Below, piece by piece: positions 16,671-26,538 of a DNA stretch of 33,970 nucleotides. A program made the translations under genes and the position numbers. A model generated the notes under the pieces. The model did not search any database, was not told the origin of the DNA, and was given only the letters and a program-made list of their open reading frames with translations. The DNA lies in NCBI GenBank assembly GCA_015680685.1, contig MNCI01029492.1, positions 1,943,276-1,977,245 of the forward strand, given 5' to 3'. Source of the DNA: Gnetum montanum. Taxonomy: Eukaryota; Streptophyta; Gnetopsida; Gnetales; Gnetaceae. Position 1 is the first letter of the stretch; each line of letters opens with the position of its first letter.

Positions 16671-19121
16671 TGTAAGACGTCGCCCTTGCTAGGGCAGGGT
16701 GATGCGTAGGATCAAGTAATCGCAGAACGGAAGCATGATAACTAAAACCAATAATGTGCAGGATACATGATAATAAGAAATGGTACAAAACTTTTTTACC
16801 ATACCAAAAATGAAACATATATATCATGTTATAAAAATGCATGTCTCTACATAAAGCAAATTATACATTGCTCTACAAAAATACCAAAAAATACATAAGC
16901 CTATCATTGTATATAGAAAAGTAAAGAGAGTTTCACACAAGGGTATCTAGTCCCACTATTGTACATGAAAATATATATCAACTAAGCACAAAAGATTTTT
17001 TCTATCCTCTACCTTTCCTATGCCTCATTTGTAATTAAATAAAGTTAGTACACAATTGAGTGGGAAGCCTTTACACTTTCCTTGCTAGATTGCCAACAAG
17101 TGTTGCACTAAAGGAGAGAAGTGTGGTACAAGGCAATTTGTAAATGGTTTGACATCATATATCATGCCTATGTCATCATACCCATGATATACCATAAATA
17201 GTCCATGATACACACAATCATAATCGAAATAGAACACCTATTCTCAACAATATAACTCACAAACCAATACTATCACATACATAGCCCACGTGGTTGCTAG
17301 CATATTCACGTTGAGTGTACCATGTGAAACGTTGCCATGAGTACTCATAACAACCATTGTCTGTAGTTCTTTTATTAGTCTTTTATTTATCCAAACGATG
17401 CTAGGGTCTATCAACCATTAGAGATAAGGACGAACACACTTATGCCATGGACAGGCTGTAGGGATGAACACACTTACACTCCCACTCTTAGGATGAGGCT
17501 TGAGATAGGAGCCTTATTGATGTATCGTGGTGAGGGTCAATCCATACTACCTTTAGGGTGCCTCATCAGTAATCGGTCCACACCCTCATGCTAACACCAC
17601 ATGCCAATGACCATCACAAGCGTCGTCACGAAAACATATACACAATCCAACTAGCTTAAGCCAACATAGGTCATAAGCACAACACACCCAAGCAACATAA
17701 TTGCACATATCCACCCCTAATAGTTACAATTATTCCATGAAAACAATATCACAATGCAATAGAATAACATGAAGACTTGATATGACAAAACAATACCATG
17801 TTGCTTAAAAGACATGTACTTCTATACAAATGACCACTAGAATAACCTTCAAAATGATATATGCCTAAAGAGAAAACTAATCCCACGATTAGAAAGTACT
17901 TCCCAAAATGATTCCAATGACACTAATTTTACCTAAATCAGACTCTTGGAAGCAAAGTTACCCACGTTCAAAGTTTGATTAATAAAATAATATTTAAATA
18001 ATATTAAGTACCATTAAAAAGGATTAGAACCCCAAAAAATGCTCATGCTGCAATAGGCCCCACAAATAGCATATTCTAATCATACAAGTCTCATCAACAT
18101 CACATATTAGATTCCACAAGTCCCCATCATACCATACATCCAATATATATTAATAAACAATTGTAACCAAAATTGTACACTTTTGGAAAATATACAAAAT
18201 AACATACTTAAGCTCAGACTTTGAGCTATCGGTCCCACATGCCCCCATTGCATGATCATATACACTAATATAGCATAAAAATATAGGGAAAAGGTAAAGA
18301 CAACCCCCCAATTAAAATTGTTGGGGTAGAAAGGTTGAAACAAGGAGAAAATCCTCAAAAATTAGGCAGGACTCCGTTTCACTCCCAACAAGCTCTGCAC
18401 CCACATAGATATGACCACAGCAATCTCAAATCCAAGTTCAAAAAAAGCAAAAAGCATCGACAAGGTTCAGAATCCAGAAAAAGAAGAGAGTAGAAAGAAA
18501 AACAAAAGAAAACAGACTCTTGTGTATTTCTGTACCGCAACCAAAAAAAAAAGAAACAAAACCCAAACCCAATTTCGGTAACAAGTGGTGGTGATGAGGT
18601 AGTGAGAAGAAGAATAAACATAAAAAAATCAAAACTATGCTTTTAAGCATATGCATACACGTAACCTTGGTTTTTTTTCTTTTGTGGATGCACATCACGT
18701 GCTAACGTTACCTATACTTTTTATATTTTTTTAAAACTTTATTTTATTGCATTTTTTTAAAACATATATCATTTTTATAAACTTGTATATTTTTCTCCTC
18801 TGCAACTAATACCATAAACTTTAAACCTATGTAACAAACACATTGGGACACCAAATCAAAATCGGTTTGAATCTATGAGATCCTTATCATATGCTCTACA
18901 CATTCACATGCCAAACCACACCTAAACATTACGCAACATAATGCTATAATACAAATGCCTACATACCAAAATCACACATAGAGCATAAAAACATATTGGA
19001 TAGGTGCTCTTGTACCCCAATCTAATACCCTTGCTAGCAACATCACTTGTCTAACACATCACACAGGGTTAGTATAAATAATCACGTTAGTTATGCATGT
19101 AAAGATAGCGTAATCGTAACA
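16671..19121 (-). repeat. 3' LTR of the outer element (about 2.45 kb)
   Basis: Aligned by eye with 30853-33634 over its whole length, with mostly single-base differences. It starts TGTAAG where the other LTR starts TGTAACACC, and ends CGTAATCGTAACA (plus-strand sense), giving TGT..ACA termini. Compared with the right LTR it lacks about 80 bp near 17140 and a 237-bp insert near 18563. The 19121 end is inferred from TG..CA rules because the right copy is interrupted at the matching place. Confidence 0.82.
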
Positions 19122-19392
19122 TAAAAACGAAGTCTCATAACATGTAAAATACATTAACCTGTCCCCAGAAACCCATTGGGACTCCACATGTAATATATAA
19201 CTCATAAGCGGATGACCATACCTCCTGTCTCTGGATGGGACGTAGCACTCTCCCCTCCTTGAGAATCTTCCTTCTCGAAGATCTTAGGATGAGTTGCATG
19301 CATCTCAATCTCCACCTTACAAGTAGCCTCCAAAGCTCTATGTCTACTCCATAAAATTTTGACCATAGGGACAACTTTACTACGTAGCTATC
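19122..19392 (-). pseudogene. Outer element pol C-terminus (chromodomain-like) and 3' leader
   Basis: On the minus strand from about 19380 one frame reads LRSKVVPMVKILWSRHRALE, then EATCKVEIEMHATHPKIF, and stops at 19202-19204. This has the form of the chromodomain tail of chromoviral integrases ('vLW..h..eeATWE.e.em...yP.lF'). The coding sequence continues at 26539 on the other side of the inner element. The purine-rich TCTGGGGACAGG (minus) near 19160-19171 is a possible polypurine tract but sits about 40 bp from the LTR. Confidence 0.7.
19388..19392. repeat. Target-site duplication CTATC (left copy)
   Basis: CTATC directly precedes TGATGAGTGG of the inner LTR and recurs at 26534-26538 directly after the other inner LTR. 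Together they fix both ends of the inner element. Confidence 0.9.
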
Positions 19393-20199
19393 TGATGAGT
19401 GGCAAAGTAGCCCTACACTCAACCATACAAATACGAGCGTAGCACGCGCGATCTGGTCGAACTCCACAGACTAAGTGCCTACACGCCTCATGGAACACTT
19501 AAGGTTAATTATTCGTTGTCTTCCCAGACTTACTTGTATTTGTCACGGTGTATGGTTAAGTAAGTTTGAGGTATATGATTTTTATAGCTTTTTTGGTTTT
19601 ATCTCCTATGCTGAAAGGTGAAGGGTTGAAGAGACTAATTACTAACTCTAACTAACTACCTAAGTCTTAATTACCTAGCGTCAGCATCCATTCCCACTTA
19701 TCGTTCACACCCTGAACCAATGCAACCGTGGTTACCAAATGCTAGTCATTGTTGGGATCACCACGCGTAACGCACGTGCTCGAAGTGGTCGTACTGAGGC
19801 ACTTAATTAGGAGAGAAGGGTTGAGAAAGATTTAATTCCTAATAAAGCGTGTAAATGGAAAACAGTAAATAACAATAAATAAAATCCTAATTAGCCTATT
19901 CCATGCATTGCAAGGTTTATCCAAGAAGCTCGTCTTTATTGCCCTACACAAACTTGTGTTCAAGTACAATGTCTGCTCGAATAACGAGCCGTTCACTTTG
20001 GTGTTTCTATTGTGGGCACATGGACAATATTCTATCTTTGGAGGGATCAAACTTCCAGAGTTTCACTATGGTCTAAGCCTAGGATGGAAAACAAGGGAGA
20101 GCCGCCTCTTATTTATAAATATGACGGCGCACCGCTATATCATGTACGTGATATCGCGTGGGACGCGATATCGCGACGGCCCGATATCATGTCCCATCA
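19393..20199 (-). repeat. 3' LTR of the inner element (807 bp)
   Basis: Starts TGATGAGTGG and ends CCCATCA (plus-strand sense). The U3 end (about 20130-20199) carries GATATC palindromes such as GCGATATCGC at 20165-20174. About 50-55 differences from the right LTR over roughly 790 aligned positions were counted by eye, concentrated in CpG sites and the palindromic U3 end. Confidence 0.9.
20110..20117 (-). promoter_or_regulatory. LTR TATA box
   Basis: TATAAATA on the minus strand, 82 bp inside the U3 end and directly downstream of the palindrome cluster. Confidence 0.6.
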
Positions 20200-20213
20200 T
20201 ACCCCCATGACTG
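20200..20213 (-). other. Polypurine tract of the inner element
   Basis: On the minus strand CAGTCATGGGGGTA runs directly into the 3' LTR (TGATGGGAC). It is short but in the correct position. The core AGTCATGGGGG recurs at 20774, 22278 and 23558. Confidence 0.55.
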
Positions 20214-21945
20214 AATAAAAACTTGTCCTCGAGTTCCTTACAATAATATCGGGAAGCTATGGGATCATTGACTCAAAATAAAACGAATGGGATGACTTGT
20301 GAACGAATCATCATTACAAGACTTGACAAAACTGGTGTTCATAACAACAAGAGTGAACACCTTATTACATTGACATCAGGCCTCATTTGGCAGCTGAGAA
20401 AGAGAGAGAGAAAGAAGTGTCGCTTCTGCCAATGCCAAGATTACGCCTTTCGTTGTCCATCGGTAAGCACGCCATCGATCTTGCTCCTTGCATGGCTGCT
20501 TCCAGTATTGCTCCATGCCAAGTGTTCCTTCCAAATCCAATCCGTTGTTGCATGATTGCCATCTGCACACACAACACAGTCTTATATTAGCAAGGGTAAA
20601 TGAATTTCAATGTAGTTGATACCTTGTTGTGGTGAAAGGTCCATTGGCTAGGTTGTGGTATGGTTGATTGCAAATCTAGAGATGTATTAATGGTGACTAC
20701 TGAAGGTGTAGGGGTTAGGAAAAAATAAAAAAAAATCAAGGCTATGAGGAAATCGAAAAAATCAGGCCCCGTACCCCCATGACTAATCGCGAACCTCTGG
20801 CAGCGATAGAAAAGAGAAAGAAAATGAATAAGAAAGATAGATAAAAAAGGACAACTATAGCATTGATGAAATGGATGTCAAGATGGAAATGAACAAAATA
20901 AAATTAATTACAAAAATGTTAAGGGAAAAAATTTAATTGATGCACCAAATAGGAATGTTAGTGGGTCCTCCCCAAAGCAAGTTCATGCCTTGAATGACTT
21001 GACAAACCCACATTCAAAGAGCCCGTAGGCTCTAGGAATGTCATTTGAAACAAGAGTTAAAATCTTAACTACAAGAATTTACCAAAAAGAAAATAATGTA
21101 TTAACCAAAATATACACTAATGATACAACCGACAATGAGGTGAACAATGGAGATAAGGATGAAGAGAAGAGAATGGAATGGAATCCCAAGAACAAGGTGG
21201 TGTACAGCCCCTTGTGGATTGCATGGTTAAGGTGACTTAGCAAATCTCATTCCAACTCCGGCCTCAAACCAACCACATCCAGTGACTTCACATTAATGCA
21301 TTCGGCTAATCCATCCCCTTGAAGTAACAAGAATGCATCTTCAAAGAGCCACCACCATTCCGATGAAACAGGGAGGAGAGAATGGGAAGCAAGAAGGGCC
21401 TTAGTTAGAGGAAACATTTTTAGTTCCATAACCAGTGCTTGCAGCCCAAAGGATTATTTTGTCTAAGGGGTGTGCTTTGAATTCTCACAGTTTTTTTTAT
21501 GTGTTTATGCGTGAGAACCACACCATGCAAAGACTTTGTTATTTTTATTGCTCAGCTTCTCGATAATTGGGTAACGTTGAAGTGGAAAGAAAACTCAATA
21601 AGAAAACATGCAAGCATCCAAGAGAATGGCCAACATGAATGCATCAAGTTTCCTTGAAGTCACACCCTTTTCAAGCCTTGAGTCCTTCCTTAGTTTGAGA
21701 AATGCCCAATCACCAATTCGTTAATGGTTCTTATTTAGAAAGAGACTGTACATTTCCAAGCTGAGAGAGACCATAGAAACTGGTGGATGAATGGATGAAG
21801 TGAACTCATTGCCTGCCATATCAAAAGAAACATACCTTAGTATCAACATCATGGCTTAAAGGTAAAAACCAAATATTAGCAATCAATATGAAAACAGTTC
21901 ATACCATCATTCCAAACACTTATTGGGTGACAAACTTACAAGGTG
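20214..21945 (-). other. Unassigned 3' interior of the inner element
   Basis: Where autonomous elements would have RT and integrase, I see no such motif on either strand. Short frames of 60-100 codons occur on both strands without recognisable domains. A second AGTCATGGGGG motif lies at 20774-20784. Confidence 0.5.
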
Positions 21946-21947
21946 GA

Positions 21948-21966
21948 TCACACACACACACATACA
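21948..21966 (+). repeat. CA microsatellite
   Basis: ATCACACACACACACATAC, a short CA run just before the A-rich minisatellite. Confidence 0.75.
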
Positions 21967-22014
21967 AAATGAAAAAGTATAACGATATTGAAAAATAAAA
22001 AAAAAGAAAAGTTA

Positions 22015-22235
22015 AAGAAATTTGTAAAACAAAAATGTGTAAGACAAAAACGTGTAAAACAAAAACGTGGAAAACAAAAACGTGTAAAACAAAAACGTGG
22101 AAAACAAAAACGTGTAAAACAAAAACGTATAAAACAAAAACTTATAAAAAAAAATGTGTAAAACAAAAACTTGTAAAACAAAAACGTGTAAAACAAAAAT
22201 GTGGAAAATAAAAATGTGTAAAACAAAAATTCAAA
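22015..22235 (+). repeat. 15-bp minisatellite, about 14 units
   Basis: The unit is GTAAAACAAAAACGT with variants GGAAAAC and TATAAAAC. The period is 15 throughout except for small slips, so the minus strand stays open (21948-22265, 105 codons) as a repeating Phe-Cys-Phe-Thr-Arg-like pentapeptide. The open frame is explained by the repeat period; no known protein is suggested. Confidence 0.85.
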
Positions 22236-22597
22236 AAAAAACTGAGGGCCCCAAATGATTAGCATAGGTGGCCATCTCCCCCATGACTGAATTACAAGGG
22301 AGAGATCCGAAATAATGAGCGTCTATTTGAATTTCTTAGAAGTGCCCAACTTCTCCCAATTGGTGTTCTTAGATTAAGGGATGGAAGTTGGCAATGCTCA
22401 TATTCCAAGGTATCTATGCCTTCGTTGTTGGCATGGTTTATTTCCCCAGTTCGTTCCATGCATATTTGTTGGTTGTTCTTTCTAGTAGTTGTCAACCACG
22501 GGGTGTCTACTATTGGTTGTGTGGTTGCTACATACAGGCATCTTTGTCTCACAGTTTCAAGAGCACACCTATTGCATGGAGGGGATGTTGTGCATTC

Positions 22598-23320
22598 CTA
22601 CATGTCATCACTCGATGAATCACTGTATGTGATGCATGGAACTTTCTTCTTCTCGATCTTTCCATAAATATTTACCTTGGATATCTCTAAGGAAAGATCG
22701 CAGATCCCTAGGTACACATCTATTGTACTCAACCATGCCCTTCCCATTATAATTGGGAAGTCCCCTTCGTTGTTGTTAACTTCTATCACTAGGAAGTCAG
22801 CTGGGTATGACCAACCACACACGGTGGTAAGGATGTCCTTCACCAATCCCAAGGGAATGGTGATGGACTGGTCTGCCAGCTCTAGTTGAATGTTGCTCTT
22901 CTTAAGTTGGGGCAGGTTCCAGGCTTGATACATCTCTCGTGAAATTAAGTTGACTCCGGAACTTGAGTCAAGAAGAGCCTTATGTGGTTCGTTCCTAGCA
23001 ACTTGGAGATAGATTAAGGGACTCCCAGGGATAGTTAGTTTCCTAGGAAGGTGGCCTACCTTGATCCAGTCGGTTACGGTATGTGTTAACACAACCGTAT
23101 GCGTTAAGCTCTGATGTTGGACTGAAGGGTGTTCCGAAGCCTTGTGTGTCGGAGGAGTGATCACAGACTCAACTGCTTGTTGTTGTGAGAGCTTGTCTAG
23201 GCTTTTGGTTATGAAGAAAGGTCTTTTCTTTTTACGGTTGTTAGAACCAGCAGCAGGTTGAATGTTTATGACTCTCGTAGCGTTGCGTTGCTGCGGTTGA
23301 GTAGGGAGTTCTCTTTGCAT
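22598..23320 (-). CDS. Retropepsin-like protease region of the inner element
   Basis: 240 open codons. Residues 1-75 are Gln/Pro/Lys-rich linker. A retropepsin domain follows: KALLDSSSGVNLIS (114-127), where the active-site motif of Athila/Tat-type proteases is usually LLDxGASVNL, so Asp118 is kept but the following Gly and Ala positions are Ser. A flap region and the second conserved strand FPIIMGRAWL (188-197) follow, then a Ser/Asp-rich tail. In a live element this enzyme would cut the Gag polyprotein. The frame is open but its start is arbitrary, since it is probably part of a gag-protease polyprotein broken upstream. Confidence 0.75.
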   Translation of the reverse strand: MQRELPTQPQQRNATRVINIQPAAGSNNRKKKRPFFITKSLDKLSQQQAVESVITPPTHKASEHPSVQHQSLTHTVVLTHTVTDWIKVGHLPRKLTIPGSPLIYLQVARNEPHKALLDSSSGVNLISREMYQAWNLPQLKKSNIQLELADQSITIPLGLVKDILTTVCGWSYPADFLVIEVNNNEGDFPIIMGRAWLSTIDVYLGICDLSLEISKVNIYGKIEKKKVPCITYSDSSSDDM

Positions 23321-24418
23321 TGTTGGAGCAGGAGGTATGGGAACTACAGGTGGAAGAGGTGCGGATGGAGTAGGAGGATGGTATGGGTATGGAGCATCTC
23401 TCGAAGGAGAAGGAGTCCTTCTAAAGTACTCCTAAACTTGGTAGTGACATTGGGGAGTTGTGTGACCCATGGAGTCACTTGGAGAAATCGGTTGCTGCAC
23501 GTAGTATCCATATGGTTTGGGCTGCCGGTAAGGGTACTAATGTTTCAGCGGTGGCATCCCCCATGACTGTGGGTATTGCCACTACTGATGTTGTCCAATG
23601 GGTTGTGGTGGAGTTCCACTTGGATAGTACGTTAATGGTTGGTGGAACTGTCTTGGGTTACCTTGAGGATAAGGTAACCTTCAGGGTGTCTACCGTTGGT
23701 TAAGTCTCGGGTTGAGTGCATACACCCCAAACTCTTGTAGATGTGAGATGGTTGGAAAACATCCCTTAGGATGGTCATAGTGGTAGATCTCACATCCACC
23801 GTTATCGTCTGTGTCTGAATTCACAACCTCATCGAAGATAGTTATTTTCCCCTTACCCTTGTCACGTGCAAGGCCTGAATCTCTCCGCTTTGTCTTGTTC
23901 TTGTCACTACTCTGTTCCTCCTTAGACTCCTCTATGATTTTTAGGACAAGTTCAAGTCTACTATCTAAGGAGTCCTATATCTGATCTACCTTAGCCGCCA
24001 CTTCTATTGTTAGCTTTTGAATCTGCAAGGTTTTTCTATTCACCAACTCTTCGAGTGGTGACTCATCCTCTTCATTGCAAAATTTCACTCCCTTCTTTCG
24101 AAGAGAGGGATCACGGTTATATTCTTCCACACTTTTCCTTTTTCGTAGCTCCCTTTCTTCTTTGGCTACTTGTTCCAACAAGTGATGAATTTCATGGGAT
24201 CTAAGTTCTGATAATCTTCCTTGGGCATAAGTCCCAAGGGTTCTACTAGTTTCATACCTTAGCCCATCTACGATGTGGCAGAGTTGATCCCGTTATGCAT
24301 AACCATGGCCCAGGCAACGATGTAACAATGTATAGTAGTAGCCCATGGCAGCATCCAAGGGTTCATGAATACCTTGCTTCCATCCTTGGATTTGCTTATG
24401 CAAATTAGACACTTTGGA
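23321..24418 (-). pseudogene. gag C-terminal linker of the inner element, broken
   Basis: Minus-strand frames read a Pro-rich stretch just before the protease (about 23330-23460), a Gln/Tyr-rich stretch around 23500-23700, a YHYDHPKGCFPTI-like segment (about 23750-23800) and a charged, coiled-coil-like helix at 23975-24181 (LEQVAKEERELRKRKSVEEY). Stops separate them. I see no classical CCHC knuckle. Confidence 0.5.
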
Positions 24419-24724
24419 TTACGTTTGATATTTATCGTTGAAGAGTTCTAACATCGTACTCCACTTCCTGATGGTTTCTGGCTCTAAGGACCGGTACCAA
24501 CTCTCTACTTCCTTGAAGAGTGTCTTGGGAAACAACTTTAGTTTTTGCCACTCGTTCTCTATGTTTTGCAAGGCACATGCATCATGAAATTCCTGTAAAT
24601 GATTTTGTGGATCTGTGTTGTATCCCCCTTTGAATCGTGGGATATTATTCATGTCTAAGCACTTGATCCGACTATCTTTTAAATGCCTTGTTGGTATTCT
24701 TACAGCCTCCATTATATTTAGCAT
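24419..24724 (-). pseudogene. gag capsid-like domain of the inner element
   Basis: 101 open codons. IPRFKGGYNTDPQNHLQEFH, then W(Q)KLKLFPKTL, ESWYRSL and FNDKYQT match the pattern of plant Retrotrans_gag domains (F.G..dP..HL..F, then L.LFP.SL...A..W...L, F...Y). This is the helical core that assembles the particle. It is broken off at both sides by stops. Confidence 0.7.
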
Positions 24725-25720
24725 GCTTCAGGTGGCAAGTAGGGGTTCATCATGATCATCTCTTTCATGACATCTATGATGTCTCCATTTTTTCCTACTT
24801 TCCCTTCGTTCATGCCCTTGTCCTCTCTCTCGACTCTCTTGTCGAGGTCTCTCATTTTGCCTACCTCTATCCTCACCATTATGCTCTCTATGACTACACC
24901 CAGAGGTGGAAGGAGAGGATGAGTGATGTGAAGAAGGGAAAGAAGAAGGAAAACCATTACCATGACGATGTTTCTTGCCTTCTCTTCTGTGGCTTCAACC
25001 CCAATCATGATGACGATCCGAGTGCCTGTCCTTGTCATGTGTTATTGTTCCCTCAGTGAATAGTTGGTGTTCATGGGGATCAGAACTAGGGTTGTGTATT
25101 GTGGAGCATAGGTTCTGATACCCCACCTCCTCACTATCATTAGGAGGGGGAACATCTTTTGATAGAAAACCCATTATAAGTGGTTCACCATCTCTAATTT
25201 CACTTAGGAAGTGCGGGACCTCTTTGCCCTTCAACAATGTATGTTGGCTCTCTTGCCTTGAGTCCCTCATACGTTGTGCGGCTATAGGATAGTAATCCCT
25301 TGTGTCAAAATCACCTATAATGTATTCAGCATAGAGCTAAGTCATCCTGATCTATGCCAAAGCACGGAGGAGCATGTTGAGGACGACACGATCTGGAGGT
25401 AACACTATGTTACCTTGCAAGCCTCTCCAGCGCATCTGTTCATCTTGATGGAAGATAAAAGTAAAATTGAGAATATACTCATTGGGATGAGTATATGTCA
25501 CCCTATATTGTTGAGGAATTGGCTGATTTTGGTCATGTGTTTTAGATTGCCGACTATTTCTTGTATTATTCCTAGGTGGTGTAATGCTCTTGTGAGAAGA
25601 AGAAGAAGACATTGTGTCTTATCGGTGTGCTATTTGACTATTATAAAATTTTTCTTATTTAATTAACCCTAAGGGTTTGTTTAAACTCCCAATGATGTGC
25701 TATTTGACTATTAACACTTA
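24725..25720 (-). pseudogene. gag N-terminal region of the inner element
   Basis: Minus-strand open pieces are 25352-25612 (starts MSSSSSHKSITPP; Ser/Asn/Gln-rich, 86 codons), 24995-25270 (acidic, charged) and 24718-25038, separated by stops and frame changes. The first ATG lies about 110 bp downstream of the primer site, a fitting gag start. The block at 25370-25460 matches the deleted element at 1740-1860. Confidence 0.6.
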
Positions 25721-25739
25721 GTCCCCAGTAACGGTGCCA
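25721..25739 (-). other. Primer-binding site, tRNA-Asp-like
   Basis: Minus strand TGGCACCGTTACTGGGGAC begins one base after the 5' LTR. It differs by three transitions from TGGCGCCGTTGCCGGGGA, the complement of the plant tRNA-Asp 3' end. This fixes the minus orientation. Confidence 0.7.
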
Positions 25740-25740
25740 A

Positions 25741-26533
25741 TGATGAGTGGCGAGGTACCCCTACACTCAACCATATGAATACGAGCGTAGCACGCGCAAT
25801 CTAGTTGAACTCCGCAGACTAAGTGCCTACACACCTCATGGAACACTTAAGGTTAATTATTCGTTGTCTTCCCAGACTTACTTGTATTTGTCACGGTGCA
25901 TGGTTAAGTAAGTCTGAGATATATGATTTTTATAGCTTTTTTGGTTTTATCTCCTATGCTGAAAGGTGAAGGGTTGAAGAGACTAATTACTAACTCTAAC
26001 TAACTACCTAAGCCTTAATTACCTAGCATCAGCATCCATTCCCACTTACCGTTCACCCCCTGAACCAATGCAATCGTGGTTACCAAATGCTAGTCGTTGC
26101 TGGGATCACCACGCGTAACGCATGTTCTCGAAGCTGTCATATTAAGGCACTTAACTAGGAGAGAAGGGTTGAGAAAGATTTAATTCCTAATAAAGCGTGT
26201 AAATGGAAAATAGTAAATAACAATAAATAAAATCCTAATTAGCCTATGCCATGCACTACAAGGTTTATCCAAGAAGCTCGTCTTTATTGCCATATACAAA
26301 CTTGTGTTCAGGTACAATGTCTGCTCGAATAAAGATCCGTTCACTTTGGAGTTCCTACTGTGGGCACATGGAAAATATTCTATCTTTGGAGGGATCAAAC
26401 TACCAGAGTTTCACTACGGTCTAAGCCTAGGATGGAAAACAAGGGAGAGCCGCCTCTTATTTATAGATATGACGGTGCACCGCGATATTGCATACGCGAT
26501 ATCGCAGGGAAGACGCAATATTGCGTCCCATCA
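25741..26533 (-). repeat. 5' LTR of the inner element (793 bp)
   Basis: TGATGAGTGG...GTCCCATCA. Palindromes GCGATATCGC (26496-26505) and ACGCAATATTGCGT (26513-26526) lie in U3. The second looks like the first type after matching CpG to TpG/CpA changes on both arms. TATA box at 26458-26465 (minus). Confidence 0.9.
26458..26465 (-). promoter_or_regulatory. LTR TATA box (5' LTR, active-position promoter)
   Basis: TATAAATA on the minus strand, 68 bp inside the U3 end. In the 5' LTR this would drive the genomic RNA of the inner element. Confidence 0.6.
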
Positions 26534-26538
26534 CTATC
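26534..26538. repeat. Target-site duplication CTATC (right copy)
   Basis: Partner of 19388-19392. Confidence 0.9.

Larger units (their letters stand above)
19393..26533 (-). mobile_element. Inner family A LTR retrotransposon, apparently non-autonomous (7141 bp)
   Basis: Complete in outline: LTRs of 807 and 793 bp, CTATC duplication, tRNA-Asp-like primer site next to the right (5') LTR and a short polypurine tract next to the left (3') LTR. Minus-strand coding covers gag (about 25612-23700) and an Athila/Tat-type retropepsin (23320-22598). The 2.4 kb between the protease and the 3' LTR has no RT, RNase H or integrase; it carries repeats and text I cannot assign. It therefore seems to depend on another element for pol. 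The LTRs differ at about 7% of positions by hand count, mostly transitions. Confidence 0.88.

Noticed and set aside
21948-22265. 105-codon Phe/Cys-rich membrane-like protein
   Set aside because: It is a direct translation of a 15-bp tandem repeat and has no independent coding signal.
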